This document shows positions 42,124 to 49,919 of a stretch of 64,000 bases of DNA, piece after piece. Source of the DNA: Streptomyces cirratus (GTDB lineage: Bacteria; Actinomycetota; Actinomycetes; Streptomycetales; Streptomycetaceae). The DNA lies in contig NZ_BMVP01000010.1 in NCBI RefSeq assembly GCF_014650775.1, positions 62,001-126,000 of the forward strand, written 5' to 3'. The notes under the pieces were generated by a model, which saw only the letters and a list, made by a program, of their open reading frames with translations, searched no databases and was not told the origin of the DNA. The number at the start of each line of letters is the position of its first letter. Within the stretch, counting starts at the first letter, position 1. The position numbers and the translations under genes are program-made.

Positions 42124-42227
42124 CCCGCACATTCACGTCACCGGCGCAGCGGTATTCCGACTCCGCACCCCCGGGCACCGAAAAGGCGCCACAAAGGGAC
42201 CGGAACACCTTTTGTATACGGCTTCTG

Positions 42228-42902
42228 TTAATGCCGGCCGCTCGCCGTGTTTACGGCAGGTTGCGAAGTCCTCACTCGTGGATCCCGCAGCCGATGGGAT
42301 CCGGCCGCGCGTTCCACGTGCAGTCCGGTCAGCGCCCGGGCGCGCTCGGCGTCGCCCCGGGCCACCGCGTCCACGATCGCGCCGTGCTCCGCCCAGGAGT
42401 CGGCCGGCCGGGCCGGGGTCCGCACCACGTACATCCAGGCGATCTTGTGCCGGGTCTGGGTCAACACGGAGATCAGCCCGGGGCTTGCGGACGCCTGGGC
42501 CAGCGTCTCGTGGAACCAGCCGCCCAGGGCGCGCAGGTCCTCTCCCCGCCCGCTCCTGGCCCGTTCCTGGCCCAGCCGGACCAGGCCCCGCAGCACCTTG
42601 AGGTGGCCCTCGGTGCGCCTGCGGGCGGCCCTGGCCGCGGCGAGCGGTTCCAGGAGCGCCCGTAGCTCCAGCAGGTCCGCCGCTTCCTGCTCGGTGGGCT
42701 CGGCGACGCAGGCTCCCGCATGCCGGCGGGTGGTGACGAATCCTTCCGCCTCAAGGGTGCGCAGCGCCTCGCGGACGGGGACGCGCGAGACCCCGTACCG
42801 GCGGGCGAGCACCTCCTCGGTCAGCCTGCCGCCCGGCTCGAAGACGCCGGAGACGATGTCGTCACGAATTGCGGTGCATACCGCGTGCGCAGGAATACGC
42901 AA
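42228..42902 (-). CDS. GntR-family (FadR/FCD) transcriptional regulator
   Basis: 224 aa. N-terminal winged helix (about 5-70; RLTEEVLARRYGVSRVPVREALRTLEAEGFV) and a C-terminal all-helical FCD ligand domain (about 75-205). The FCD domain keeps several histidines (WFHETLAQ, EHGAIVDAV, HVERAAGSH) that bind a metal in this family. The regulated genes and effector are unknown. It has no operon partner; the M23 peptidase gene lies upstream on the same strand, past a terminator. Confidence 0.9.
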   Translation of the reverse strand: MRIPAHAVCTAIRDDIVSGVFEPGGRLTEEVLARRYGVSRVPVREALRTLEAEGFVTTRRHAGACVAEPTEQEAADLLELRALLEPLAAARAARRRTEGHLKVLRGLVRLGQERARSGRGEDLRALGGWFHETLAQASASPGLISVLTQTRHKIAWMYVVRTPARPADSWAEHGAIVDAVARGDAERARALTGLHVERAAGSHRLRDPRVRTSQPAVNTASGRH

Positions 42903-43060
42903 GACCGGACTCCGCTCTCATTCCGACTGCCGGCTACCGGCGTTGCCGCCACGACCGTACTGCGACTCTATTGCAACACACGAGGATTTCCGAGGACGGC
43001 GGGAAATACGAAACATTTGCCGGGTGGGCGGAGGGGCGCCACAGCAGGCGGGAGACACGG

Positions 43061-43089
43061 AAGGCCCCGGCTCGGTGAGCCGGGGCCTT
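43061..43089 (-). terminator. Terminator of the M23 peptidase gene
   Basis: AAGGCCCCGGCTC and GAGCCGGGGCCTT are perfect 13-base arms with a GGT loop, 33 bases past the peptidase stop. Confidence 0.85.
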
Positions 43090-43121
43090 CTACGCAAGCG
43101 GTGTGCGGTGCGGTGGGACGG

Positions 43122-43919
43122 TCAGACGCTGACGCCGTGCGAGCGCAGGTACGCCACCGGGTCGATGTCCGTGCCGTACGTGGCGCCGGTACGGGCCTCG
43201 AAGTGCAGGTGCGGGCCGCTGGAGTTGCCCGTGGAGCCCGAGAGGCCGATCTGCTGGCCGGGGGTGACCTGCTCGCCGACGGAGACGCTCAGCGAGGACA
43301 TGTGTCCGTACTGGGTGTAGGTGCCGTCGTTGTGCTTGATGACCACGTTGTTGCCGTACGCGCCACCCCAGCCGGCCTCGACGACGGTGCCCGCGCCCAC
43401 GGCGTGGACGGTGGTGCCGGAGGCGGCGTGGAAGTCGATGCCCGTGTGGCTGCCGGAGGACCACATGCCGCCGCCCGCCTTGTACTGCGTGCTGACGTAC
43501 GAGCCGTCGACCGGGGCGACGAAGGTGTTGAGGCGCTTGCGCTCCTCCTCGCGGGCGGCACGCTCGGCGGCGTCACGCTCGGCCTTGGCCTTGGCCTCCG
43601 CGAGGCGCTTGGCCTCGGCGGCGCGGGTCTTGGCCTCGGCTTCGGCCTGCGCCTTGGCGGCGGCGGCCTCGGCGGCGCGGTGCTGGGACTCGGCCTGGGT
43701 GTGGATCTCGTTCTGGAGGTCTTCGGCGACGACCACGGCGCCGAGGCCGGTGTCCTCGATCGAGGGGGCTGCGGCCTTGTCCGCGGCGAACGCGGGGCCC
43801 GCCAGGGTGCCGACGACGCCGGTGGTGGCGAGGGCGGCTATGCCGGCGTAACCGGCGGTCTTGCGGCTCAGACGACTGGAACCACGGTGCTTACCGGCGG
43901 CACGACTGCCAAACGCCAT
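43122..43919 (-). CDS. Secreted M23 (LytM-type) peptidoglycan endopeptidase
   Basis: 265 aa. A signal peptide with a long basic start (about 1-46, ending AGPAFAADK), an Ala/Glu/Lys-rich coiled coil (about 65-130, KAQAEAEAKTRAAEAKRLAEA) and a C-terminal M23 domain with the zinc ligands in SHTGIDFH, QYGHMSS and PHLHFEA. It cuts cross-bridges in the cell wall. The leader upstream is a ydaO-type riboswitch, so its expression should depend on c-di-AMP. Confidence 0.93.
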   Translation of the reverse strand: MAFGSRAAGKHRGSSRLSRKTAGYAGIAALATTGVVGTLAGPAFAADKAAAPSIEDTGLGAVVVAEDLQNEIHTQAESQHRAAEAAAAKAQAEAEAKTRAAEAKRLAEAKAKAERDAAERAAREEERKRLNTFVAPVDGSYVSTQYKAGGGMWSSGSHTGIDFHAASGTTVHAVGAGTVVEAGWGGAYGNNVVIKHNDGTYTQYGHMSSLSVSVGEQVTPGQQIGLSGSTGNSSGPHLHFEARTGATYGTDIDPVAYLRSHGVSV

Positions 43920-43924
43920 GAAGG

Positions 43925-44090
43925 GGTTGATCCTTTCCTTCCCTCTCGCCTACCGGGTTAGCTGACGGGTTCGGAGCAGGAAGGTCTCCTACGGGCCCCT
44001 CTTGCGAGGTGGTCCGATTCACCCCAGGGACACATGTGGGTCCCCGGCTCCCCAGGCTCGCGCCTGACGGGGACTCGGCGATCGCTGTCC
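43925..44090 (-). ncRNA. ydaO/yuaA-type c-di-AMP riboswitch
   Basis: Read on the minus strand, the leader contains, in order, the conserved blocks GGGGAGCCGGGGA, TGGGGTGAATCGG, CCGAACCCGTCAGCTAACC and GGTAGGCGAGAGGGAAGG, which are those of the ydaO class. The last block GAAGGAAAGG lies just before the peptidase ATG, so the ribosome site is part of the 3' end of the element. In actinobacteria this class often precedes cell-wall hydrolases. c-di-AMP usually turns these genes off. The boundaries are approximate. Confidence 0.88.
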
Positions 44091-44229
44091 GGTGCCGCGG
44101 GTGCGGCGGGCACAACTGACGGACAGCACGGCCGACGCTAGGCGGATCATCAGTCAATCGCCAAACAGACACGCCCTTTTGTTACCTACGCCACAGCACA
44201 TACGATCAACCACACCACCAAACAGGCCA

Positions 44230-44265
44230 AAAAGGGACTCCGGCGGACAAGCCGCCGGAGTCCCC
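44230..44265 (-). terminator. Terminator of the M16 protease operon
   Basis: On the minus strand a 13-base perfect stem (GGGACTCCGGCGG / CCGCCGGAGTCCC) with a five-base loop is followed directly by TTTTT, a textbook intrinsic terminator. Confidence 0.9.
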
Positions 44266-44290
44266 TGCACCAATCAGGCGTGTCGTCCCG

Positions 44291-45682
44291 TCAGTTGGTG
44301 ACGACGGTGACCTCACCGATCCCGAGGGCCCGGACGGGCTCCTCGATCTGCGCCGCGTCGCCGACCAGGACCGTGACCAGCCGGTCCACCGGGAACGCGG
44401 CGACGGCGGCCGAAGTCGCCTCCACCGTGCCGGTCGCGGCGAGCTGCGCGTACAGCCGCGCCTGGTAGTCGTCCGGGAGTTCCTGCTCGACCTGGTCGGC
44501 CAGCGTGCCCGCGACCGAGGCGGCCGTCTCGAACTTCAGCGGGGCCACGCCCACCAAGTTCTGCACCGCGACGTCCCGTTCCGCGTCGGTCAGGCCGCCC
44601 TGCGCGAGGGTGCGCAGAACCGTCCACAGGTCGTCCAGCGCCGGACCGGTGTTGGGCGTGTCCACCGAGCCGCTGATGGCGAGCATCGAGGCGCCCTTGC
44701 CGTCCGCGGTGGAACGCAGCACCTGGGCGAAGGCGCGCACCCCGTAGGTGTACCCCTTCTCCTCGCGCAGCACCTTGTCCAGGCGGGAGGTGAGGGTTCC
44801 GCCCAGGCAGTACGTGCCGAGCACCTGGGCCGCCCAGACGCGGTCGTGCCGGTCCGGGCCGATGCGGCCGATGAGCAGCTGCGTCTGGACCGCGCCGGGC
44901 CGGTCCACGATGACCACGCGGCCGGTGTCGTCGGCGGTCACCGGGGGCACGGGCAGCGGCTCGGCGCTGCCGCCGGTCCAGCCGCCCAGGGTGTCCGCGA
45001 GGACCGCGTCGAGGTCGATGCCGGTCAGGTCGCCGACGACCACCGCGGTGGCGGTGGAGGGGCGCACGTGGGCCTCGTAGAAGGCGCGTACGGCCGCGGA
45101 GTCGATCCGGGACACCGTCTCCTCGGTGCCCTGGCGGGGGCGGGACATCCGCAGGGTGCCCGGGAAGAGCTCCTTGGAGAGCTCCTTGGCGGCGCGGCGC
45201 TGCGGGTTGGCCAGCTCGTGCGGGATCTCGTCGAGCCGGTTGCGCACCAGCCGGTCGACCTCGCCGTCCGCGAAGGCGGGGGCGCGCAGCGCCTCGGCGA
45301 CCAGGCCGAGGGCCTTCGCCAGGCGGGAGGCCGGGACCTCCAGGGAGACCCGGATGCCCGGGTGGTCGGCGTGCGCGTCGAGCGTGGCGCCGCAGCGCTC
45401 CAGCTCGGCGGCGAACTCCTCGGCGGAGTGCTTGTCGGTGCCCTCCGACAGGGCGCGGGCCATGATGGTGGCCACGCCGTCGAGGCCCTCGGGCTCCGCG
45501 TCCAGCGGGGCGGCGAGGTTGATCTCGACGGCGATGACCTGCTGGCCCGGGCGGTGGCAGCGCAGCAGGGTCAGGCCGTTGGGCAGCGCCCCGCGCTCGG
45601 GGGCCGGGAAGGCCCACGGCTTGGCCTCGCCGGCCTGCGGCTGCGGGTGGAGGGTCATCGTGACGGCTGCGGTGTCGCTCAC
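44291..45682 (-). CDS. M16-family peptidase, non-catalytic partner subunit
   Basis: 463 aa from the GTG that overlaps the stop of the upstream subunit (GTGA). The sequence follows the M16 fold in two repeated halves, but the zinc motif HxxEH is missing: the equivalent place reads ARALSEGTDKHSAEEF. It has the conserved helper region REEKGYTYGVRAF, typical of the second subunit that holds substrate. It should pair with the catalytic subunit. Confidence 0.92.
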   Translation of the reverse strand: MSDTAAVTMTLHPQPQAGEAKPWAFPAPERGALPNGLTLLRCHRPGQQVIAVEINLAAPLDAEPEGLDGVATIMARALSEGTDKHSAEEFAAELERCGATLDAHADHPGIRVSLEVPASRLAKALGLVAEALRAPAFADGEVDRLVRNRLDEIPHELANPQRRAAKELSKELFPGTLRMSRPRQGTEETVSRIDSAAVRAFYEAHVRPSTATAVVVGDLTGIDLDAVLADTLGGWTGGSAEPLPVPPVTADDTGRVVIVDRPGAVQTQLLIGRIGPDRHDRVWAAQVLGTYCLGGTLTSRLDKVLREEKGYTYGVRAFAQVLRSTADGKGASMLAISGSVDTPNTGPALDDLWTVLRTLAQGGLTDAERDVAVQNLVGVAPLKFETAASVAGTLADQVEQELPDDYQARLYAQLAATGTVEATSAAVAAFPVDRLVTVLVGDAAQIEEPVRALGIGEVTVVTN

Positions 45683-47031
45683 TGCTCCGCCCCTTCGTTC
45701 TCGGTCTCGTCGGTCTCGTCGGACTCCGCAGAGAGCGGCTCGTACACGAGCACCGCGCGGTTGTCGGGGCGCAGCCGGGCCGCGGCCACGGCCTGCACTT
45801 CCTCGGCGGTGACGTCGAGGACGCGCCGGACGGCGGTCAGGGCGAGCTGCGGGTCGCCGAACAGGACCGCGTAACGGCACAGTTCGTCGGCGCGGCCGGC
45901 CACCGTGCTCAGCCGGTCCAGCCACTCGCGCTCCAGCTGCGCCTGGGCGCGCTCCATCTCCTCGGCCGTCGGGCCCTCGGCGGCGAACCGCGCGAGTTCC
46001 TCGTCGACCGCCGCCTCGATGGCGGGCACCTCGACCCCGCTGGAGGTCTTCACGTCCAGCCAGCCCAGGGAGGGCGCGCCCGCGAGCCGCAGCAGGCCGA
46101 AGCCCGCGGCGACGGCGCTCTGGTCGCGCCGGACCAGGCGGTTGTGGAGGCGGGAGGACTCGCCGCCACCCAGGATGGTCAGCGCCACGTCGGCGGCGTC
46201 GCACTCGCGGGTTCCGTCGTGCGGGAGCCGGTAGGCCGCCATCAGCGCGCGGGCCGGAACCTCCTCGACGATCTCCTCGCGGAGCTGGCCGCCCATGACC
46301 TCGGGCAGCGAGCCGTCGCGCGGCGACTGCTTGCCGTCGTGGGCGGGGATGGTGCCGAAGTACTTCTCGATCCAGGCGAGCGTCTGCTCGGGGTCGATGT
46401 CGCCGACCACCGACAGGACGGCGTTGTTGGGCGCGTAGTACGTGCGGAAGAACGCGCGGGCGTCTTCGAGCGACGCGGCGTCCAGGTCGGCCATCGAGCC
46501 GATGGGCGTGTGGTGGTACGGGTGGCCCTCCGGGTAGGCGAGGGCGGTCAGCTTCTCGAACGCCGTGCCGTACGGGACGTTGTCGTACCGCTGGCGGCGC
46601 TCGTTCTTGACGACATCGCGCTGGTTCTCCATGGACTCCTCGTCCAGGGCGGCCAGCAGCGAGCCCATGCGGTCCGCTTCCAGCCACAGCGCGAGCTCCA
46701 GCTGGTGGGCGGGCATCGTCTCGAAGTAGTTGGTGCGCTCGAAGCTGGTGGTGCCGTTGAGCGAACCGCCGGCGCCCTGGACGAGCTCGAAGTGCCCGTT
46801 GCCCGGTACGCTCGCCGAGCCCTGGAACATCAGGTGCTCGAAGAGGTGAGCCAGACCGGTGCGGCCCTTGACTTCGTGGCGGGAGCCGACGTCGTACCAG
46901 AGGCAGACGGCGGCGACCGGAGTCAGGTGATCCTCGGAAAGCACCACGCGCAGGCCGTTGGCCAGCCGGTGCTCGGTCGCTGTCAGGCCGCCGGAGCCGG
47001 CCTGAGCTGTGGCCGTGTGACCCATGGGCAT
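45679..47031 (-). CDS. M16-family zinc peptidase, catalytic subunit
   Basis: 450 aa. The inverted zinc motif HLFEHLMFQG (HxxEH) and the downstream glutamate in NQRDVVKNERRQ give a complete metal site. The ribosome site is GAAGGGA five bases before the ATG. No signal peptide is seen, so the pair works in the cytoplasm, probably as a heterodimer that degrades small peptides or processing products. Together with the following subunit it forms an operon ended by a strong terminator. Confidence 0.94.
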   Translation of the reverse strand: MPMGHTATAQAGSGGLTATEHRLANGLRVVLSEDHLTPVAAVCLWYDVGSRHEVKGRTGLAHLFEHLMFQGSASVPGNGHFELVQGAGGSLNGTTSFERTNYFETMPAHQLELALWLEADRMGSLLAALDEESMENQRDVVKNERRQRYDNVPYGTAFEKLTALAYPEGHPYHHTPIGSMADLDAASLEDARAFFRTYYAPNNAVLSVVGDIDPEQTLAWIEKYFGTIPAHDGKQSPRDGSLPEVMGGQLREEIVEEVPARALMAAYRLPHDGTRECDAADVALTILGGGESSRLHNRLVRRDQSAVAAGFGLLRLAGAPSLGWLDVKTSSGVEVPAIEAAVDEELARFAAEGPTAEEMERAQAQLEREWLDRLSTVAGRADELCRYAVLFGDPQLALTAVRRVLDVTAEEVQAVAAARLRPDNRAVLVYEPLSAESDETDETENEGAEQ

Positions 47032-47363
47032 GTGGTCCCTTCGATCGCGATGCAGAGATTTCTGTCAGACCTGCCACTGTATGCAAGCGCGTCGGCAACC
47101 GGAGAAGTTCCCGGGTTACCTCCCCCGGGGGCACCTTCCGGGGGGACCCCCAGGGTCGGGGTCGGCGTTGTCGGTGCCACGGGCCACAATGGTCCGCGTC
47201 GGCGTCGACACGGGGCGAAACGGCCGGATCCCCGGCCGGACCGCCAGACTCGACCCTGCCAGACCGGACAGCCAGACCAGACAGACCGCCAGACCGCACC
47301 GCAAGACCACACCGCCAGACCCCGAGTACACCCTTTCTTTCTTGGTTAAGGAGCCGCGCAGCG
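47032..47363. other. parC leader and upstream region with GCCAGACC-like repeats
   Basis: No gene is visible in this 332-base stretch. From about 47233 to 47322 the plus strand is C- and A-rich and almost free of GG, with many copies of CCAGAC or AGACC (CCGCCAGACT, TGCCAGACCGG, GCCAGACCAGACAGACC). A pyrimidine stretch CCCTTTCTTTCTT and AAGGAG follow just before parC. Confidence 0.7.
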
Positions 47364-49820
47364 ATGGCCCGCCGCAGCACGAAGACCCCGCCGCCGGAGG
47401 ATTTCGAGGAGAAGATCCTCGACATCGACGTCGTCGACGAAATGCAGGGCTCCTTCCTCGAGTACGCGTACTCGGTGATCTACTCCCGCGCCCTGCCGGA
47501 CGCCCGCGACGGCATGAAGCCGGTGCACCGGCGCATCGTCTACCAGATGAACGAGATGGGCCTGCGCCCCGACCGCGGCTATGTGAAGTGCGCCCGTGTC
47601 GTGGGCGAGGTCATGGGCAAGCTGCACCCGCACGGTGACGCGTCGATCTACGACGCCCTCGTGCGCATGGCACAGCCCTTCTCGATGCGGCTGCCGCTCG
47701 TCGACGGCCACGGCAACTTCGGTTCGCTCGGCAACGACGACCCGCCGGCCGCCATGCGTTACACCGAGTGCAAGATGGCCGACGCCACGTCACTGATGAC
47801 GGAGTCGATCGACGAGGACACGGTCGACTTCGCCGCCAACTACGACGGCCAGGAGCGCGAGCCGGTGGCGCTGCCCGCCGCCTACCCGAACCTGCTGGTC
47901 AACGGCGCCTCCGGGATCGCGGTCGGCATGGCCACCAACATGCCCCCGCACAACCTCGGCGAGGTCATCGCGGCCGCCCGCCACTTGATCCGCTACCCGC
48001 AGGCGGACCTGGAGGCGCTGATGCGCTTCGTGCCGGGCCCCGACCTGCCGACCGGCGGACGGATCGTGGGCCTGTCCGGCATCAAGGACGCCTACGAGAA
48101 CGGCCGCGGGACGTTCAAGATCCGCGCGACGGTGGCCGTGGAGAACGTCACCGCCCGCCGCAAGGGCCTGGTCGTCACCGAACTGCCCTTCACGGTCGGC
48201 CCCGAGAAGGTCATCGCGAAGATCAAGGACCTGGTCGGTTCGAAGAAGCTCCAGGGCATCGCCGACGTCAAGGACCTCACCGACCGCTCGCACGGCCTGC
48301 GCCTGGTCATCGAGATCAAGAACGGTTTCCACCCGGAGGCCGTGCTGGAACAGCTCTACAAGCTGACGCCGATGGAGGAGTCCTTCGGCATCAACAACGT
48401 CGCGCTGGTCGACGGACAGCCGCTGACCCTCGGCCTCAAGGAGCTGCTGGAGGTCTACCTCGACCACCGCTTCGAGGTCGTCCGCCGGCGCAGCGAGTTC
48501 CGCCGGGGCAAGCGGCGCGACCGCCTGCACCTGGTCGAGGGCCTGCTGGTGGCCCTCATCGACATCGACGAGGTCATCCGGATCATCCGGGACAGCGACA
48601 ACTCCGCGCAGGCCAAGGAACGGCTGATCGAGCGGTTCTCCCTGAGCGAGATCCAGACCCAGTACATCCTGGACACCCCGCTGCGCCGGCTCACCCGCTT
48701 CGACCGGATCGAGCTGGAGTCCGAGCGTGACCGGCTGAACGGCGAGATCGACGAGCTGACCGGGATCCTGGACTCCGACAGCGAGCTGCGCAAGCTGGTC
48801 TCCTCCGAACTCGCCGCAGTCGCGAAGAAGTTCTCCACCGAGCGGCGTACGGTCCTGCTGGAGTCGGGGGCCGCGGCGGTCGGGGCGGTCCCGCTGGAAG
48901 TCGCGGACGACCCCTGCCACGTGCTGCTGTCCTCGACGGGCCTGCTGGCGCGGACGGTGACCGCCGAGCCGCTGCCGCTGGAGGAGGACGGCCCCCGCGC
49001 GAAGCACGACCTGATCGTCTCGCAGGTCAGCGCGACGGCCCGGGCCGAGGTCGGCGTGGTCACCTCCTACGGGCGGCTGCTGCGGCTGTCGGTGATCGAC
49101 CTGCCGCAGCTGCCGGACACCCACACCGCGCCGAACCTGGCGGGGGGCGCCCCGGTCGCCGAGTTCCTCTCGGGCCTGGAGGCGGACGAGCAGGTGGCCT
49201 GCCTGCTGTCGCTGGACGAGTCCTCGCAGGGCTTGGCTCTGGGCACCGAGCAGGGCGTGGTCAAGCGGGTCGTGCCGGACTATCCGGCCAACAAGGACGA
49301 GCTGGAGGTCATCACCCTCAAGGAGGGTGACCGGATCGTCGGCGCGGTCGAGCTGCGCACCGGCGAGGAGGACCTGGTCTTCATCACCGACGACGCCCAG
49401 CTGCTGCGCTACCCGGCGGGCCAGGTACGTCCCCAGGGCCGCCCGGCGGGCGGTATGGCGGGCATCAAGCTCTCCGAAGGCGCCAAGGTCATTCACTTCT
49501 CGGCGGTGGACCCGGCACGCGACGCCATGGTGTTCACCGTGGCGGGCTCCCACGGGACGCTGGACGACTCGGTGCTCTCCGGGAAGCTGACCCCGTTCGA
49601 CCAGTACCCGCGCAAGGGCAGGGCCACCGGCGGCGTGCGCTGCCAGCGGTTCCTCAAGGGCGAGGACGTGCTGACGCTGGCCTGGGCGGGCAACGCCCCG
49701 GTCCGCGCGGCGGCGGCCAATGGCGCCCCGGCCGCGCTGCCGACGGTCGACCCGCGACGTGACGGCTCCGGCACGGCGCTGCCCGCCGCCGTCGCGGCGT
49801 TGGCGGGAGGCCCGCTGTAG
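47364..49820 (+). CDS. parC: DNA topoisomerase IV subunit A (GyrA-like)
   Basis: 818 aa. The N-terminal breakage domain holds the catalytic tyrosine, Tyr133 in AAMRYTECKM, and the QRDR region around HPHGDASIYDALVRMAQ; the C-terminal part has a beta-pinwheel. The GyrA box proper (QRRGGRG-like) is absent, which fits ParC. In Streptomyces it pairs with the ParE-like protein encoded at 61200-63320, about 11 kb away. AAGGAG lies 12 bases before the ATG. Confidence 0.95.
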   Translation: MARRSTKTPPPEDFEEKILDIDVVDEMQGSFLEYAYSVIYSRALPDARDGMKPVHRRIVYQMNEMGLRPDRGYVKCARVVGEVMGKLHPHGDASIYDALVRMAQPFSMRLPLVDGHGNFGSLGNDDPPAAMRYTECKMADATSLMTESIDEDTVDFAANYDGQEREPVALPAAYPNLLVNGASGIAVGMATNMPPHNLGEVIAAARHLIRYPQADLEALMRFVPGPDLPTGGRIVGLSGIKDAYENGRGTFKIRATVAVENVTARRKGLVVTELPFTVGPEKVIAKIKDLVGSKKLQGIADVKDLTDRSHGLRLVIEIKNGFHPEAVLEQLYKLTPMEESFGINNVALVDGQPLTLGLKELLEVYLDHRFEVVRRRSEFRRGKRRDRLHLVEGLLVALIDIDEVIRIIRDSDNSAQAKERLIERFSLSEIQTQYILDTPLRRLTRFDRIELESERDRLNGEIDELTGILDSDSELRKLVSSELAAVAKKFSTERRTVLLESGAAAVGAVPLEVADDPCHVLLSSTGLLARTVTAEPLPLEEDGPRAKHDLIVSQVSATARAEVGVVTSYGRLLRLSVIDLPQLPDTHTAPNLAGGAPVAEFLSGLEADEQVACLLSLDESSQGLALGTEQGVVKRVVPDYPANKDELEVITLKEGDRIVGAVELRTGEEDLVFITDDAQLLRYPAGQVRPQGRPAGGMAGIKLSEGAKVIHFSAVDPARDAMVFTVAGSHGTLDDSVLSGKLTPFDQYPRKGRATGGVRCQRFLKGEDVLTLAWAGNAPVRAAAANGAPAALPTVDPRRDGSGTALPAAVAALAGGPL

Positions 49821-49830
49821 GACGCAGGAC

Positions 49831-49874
49831 GGCATTCGAGTGGTGCGACCCGGGGGACGTACCACCCGAATGCC
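49831..49874 (+). terminator. Hairpin after parC
   Basis: GGCATTCGAGTGGT and ACCACCCGAATGCC pair over 14 bases with one mismatch, with a 16-base loop, starting ten bases after the parC stop. TGTTTTCCC follows after a few bases. Confidence 0.7.
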
Positions 49875-49919
49875 GACTAGTGTTTTCCCTTCGGGTGCGG
49901 GTGGGGGGAGCTACAGCTG

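Noticed and set aside
44291..47425. 1044-aa frame read as one large M16 protein
   Set aside because: Only the last 463 codons are the M16 partner subunit; the rest overlaps the catalytic subunit in another frame. Two separate starts with ribosome sites are visible.
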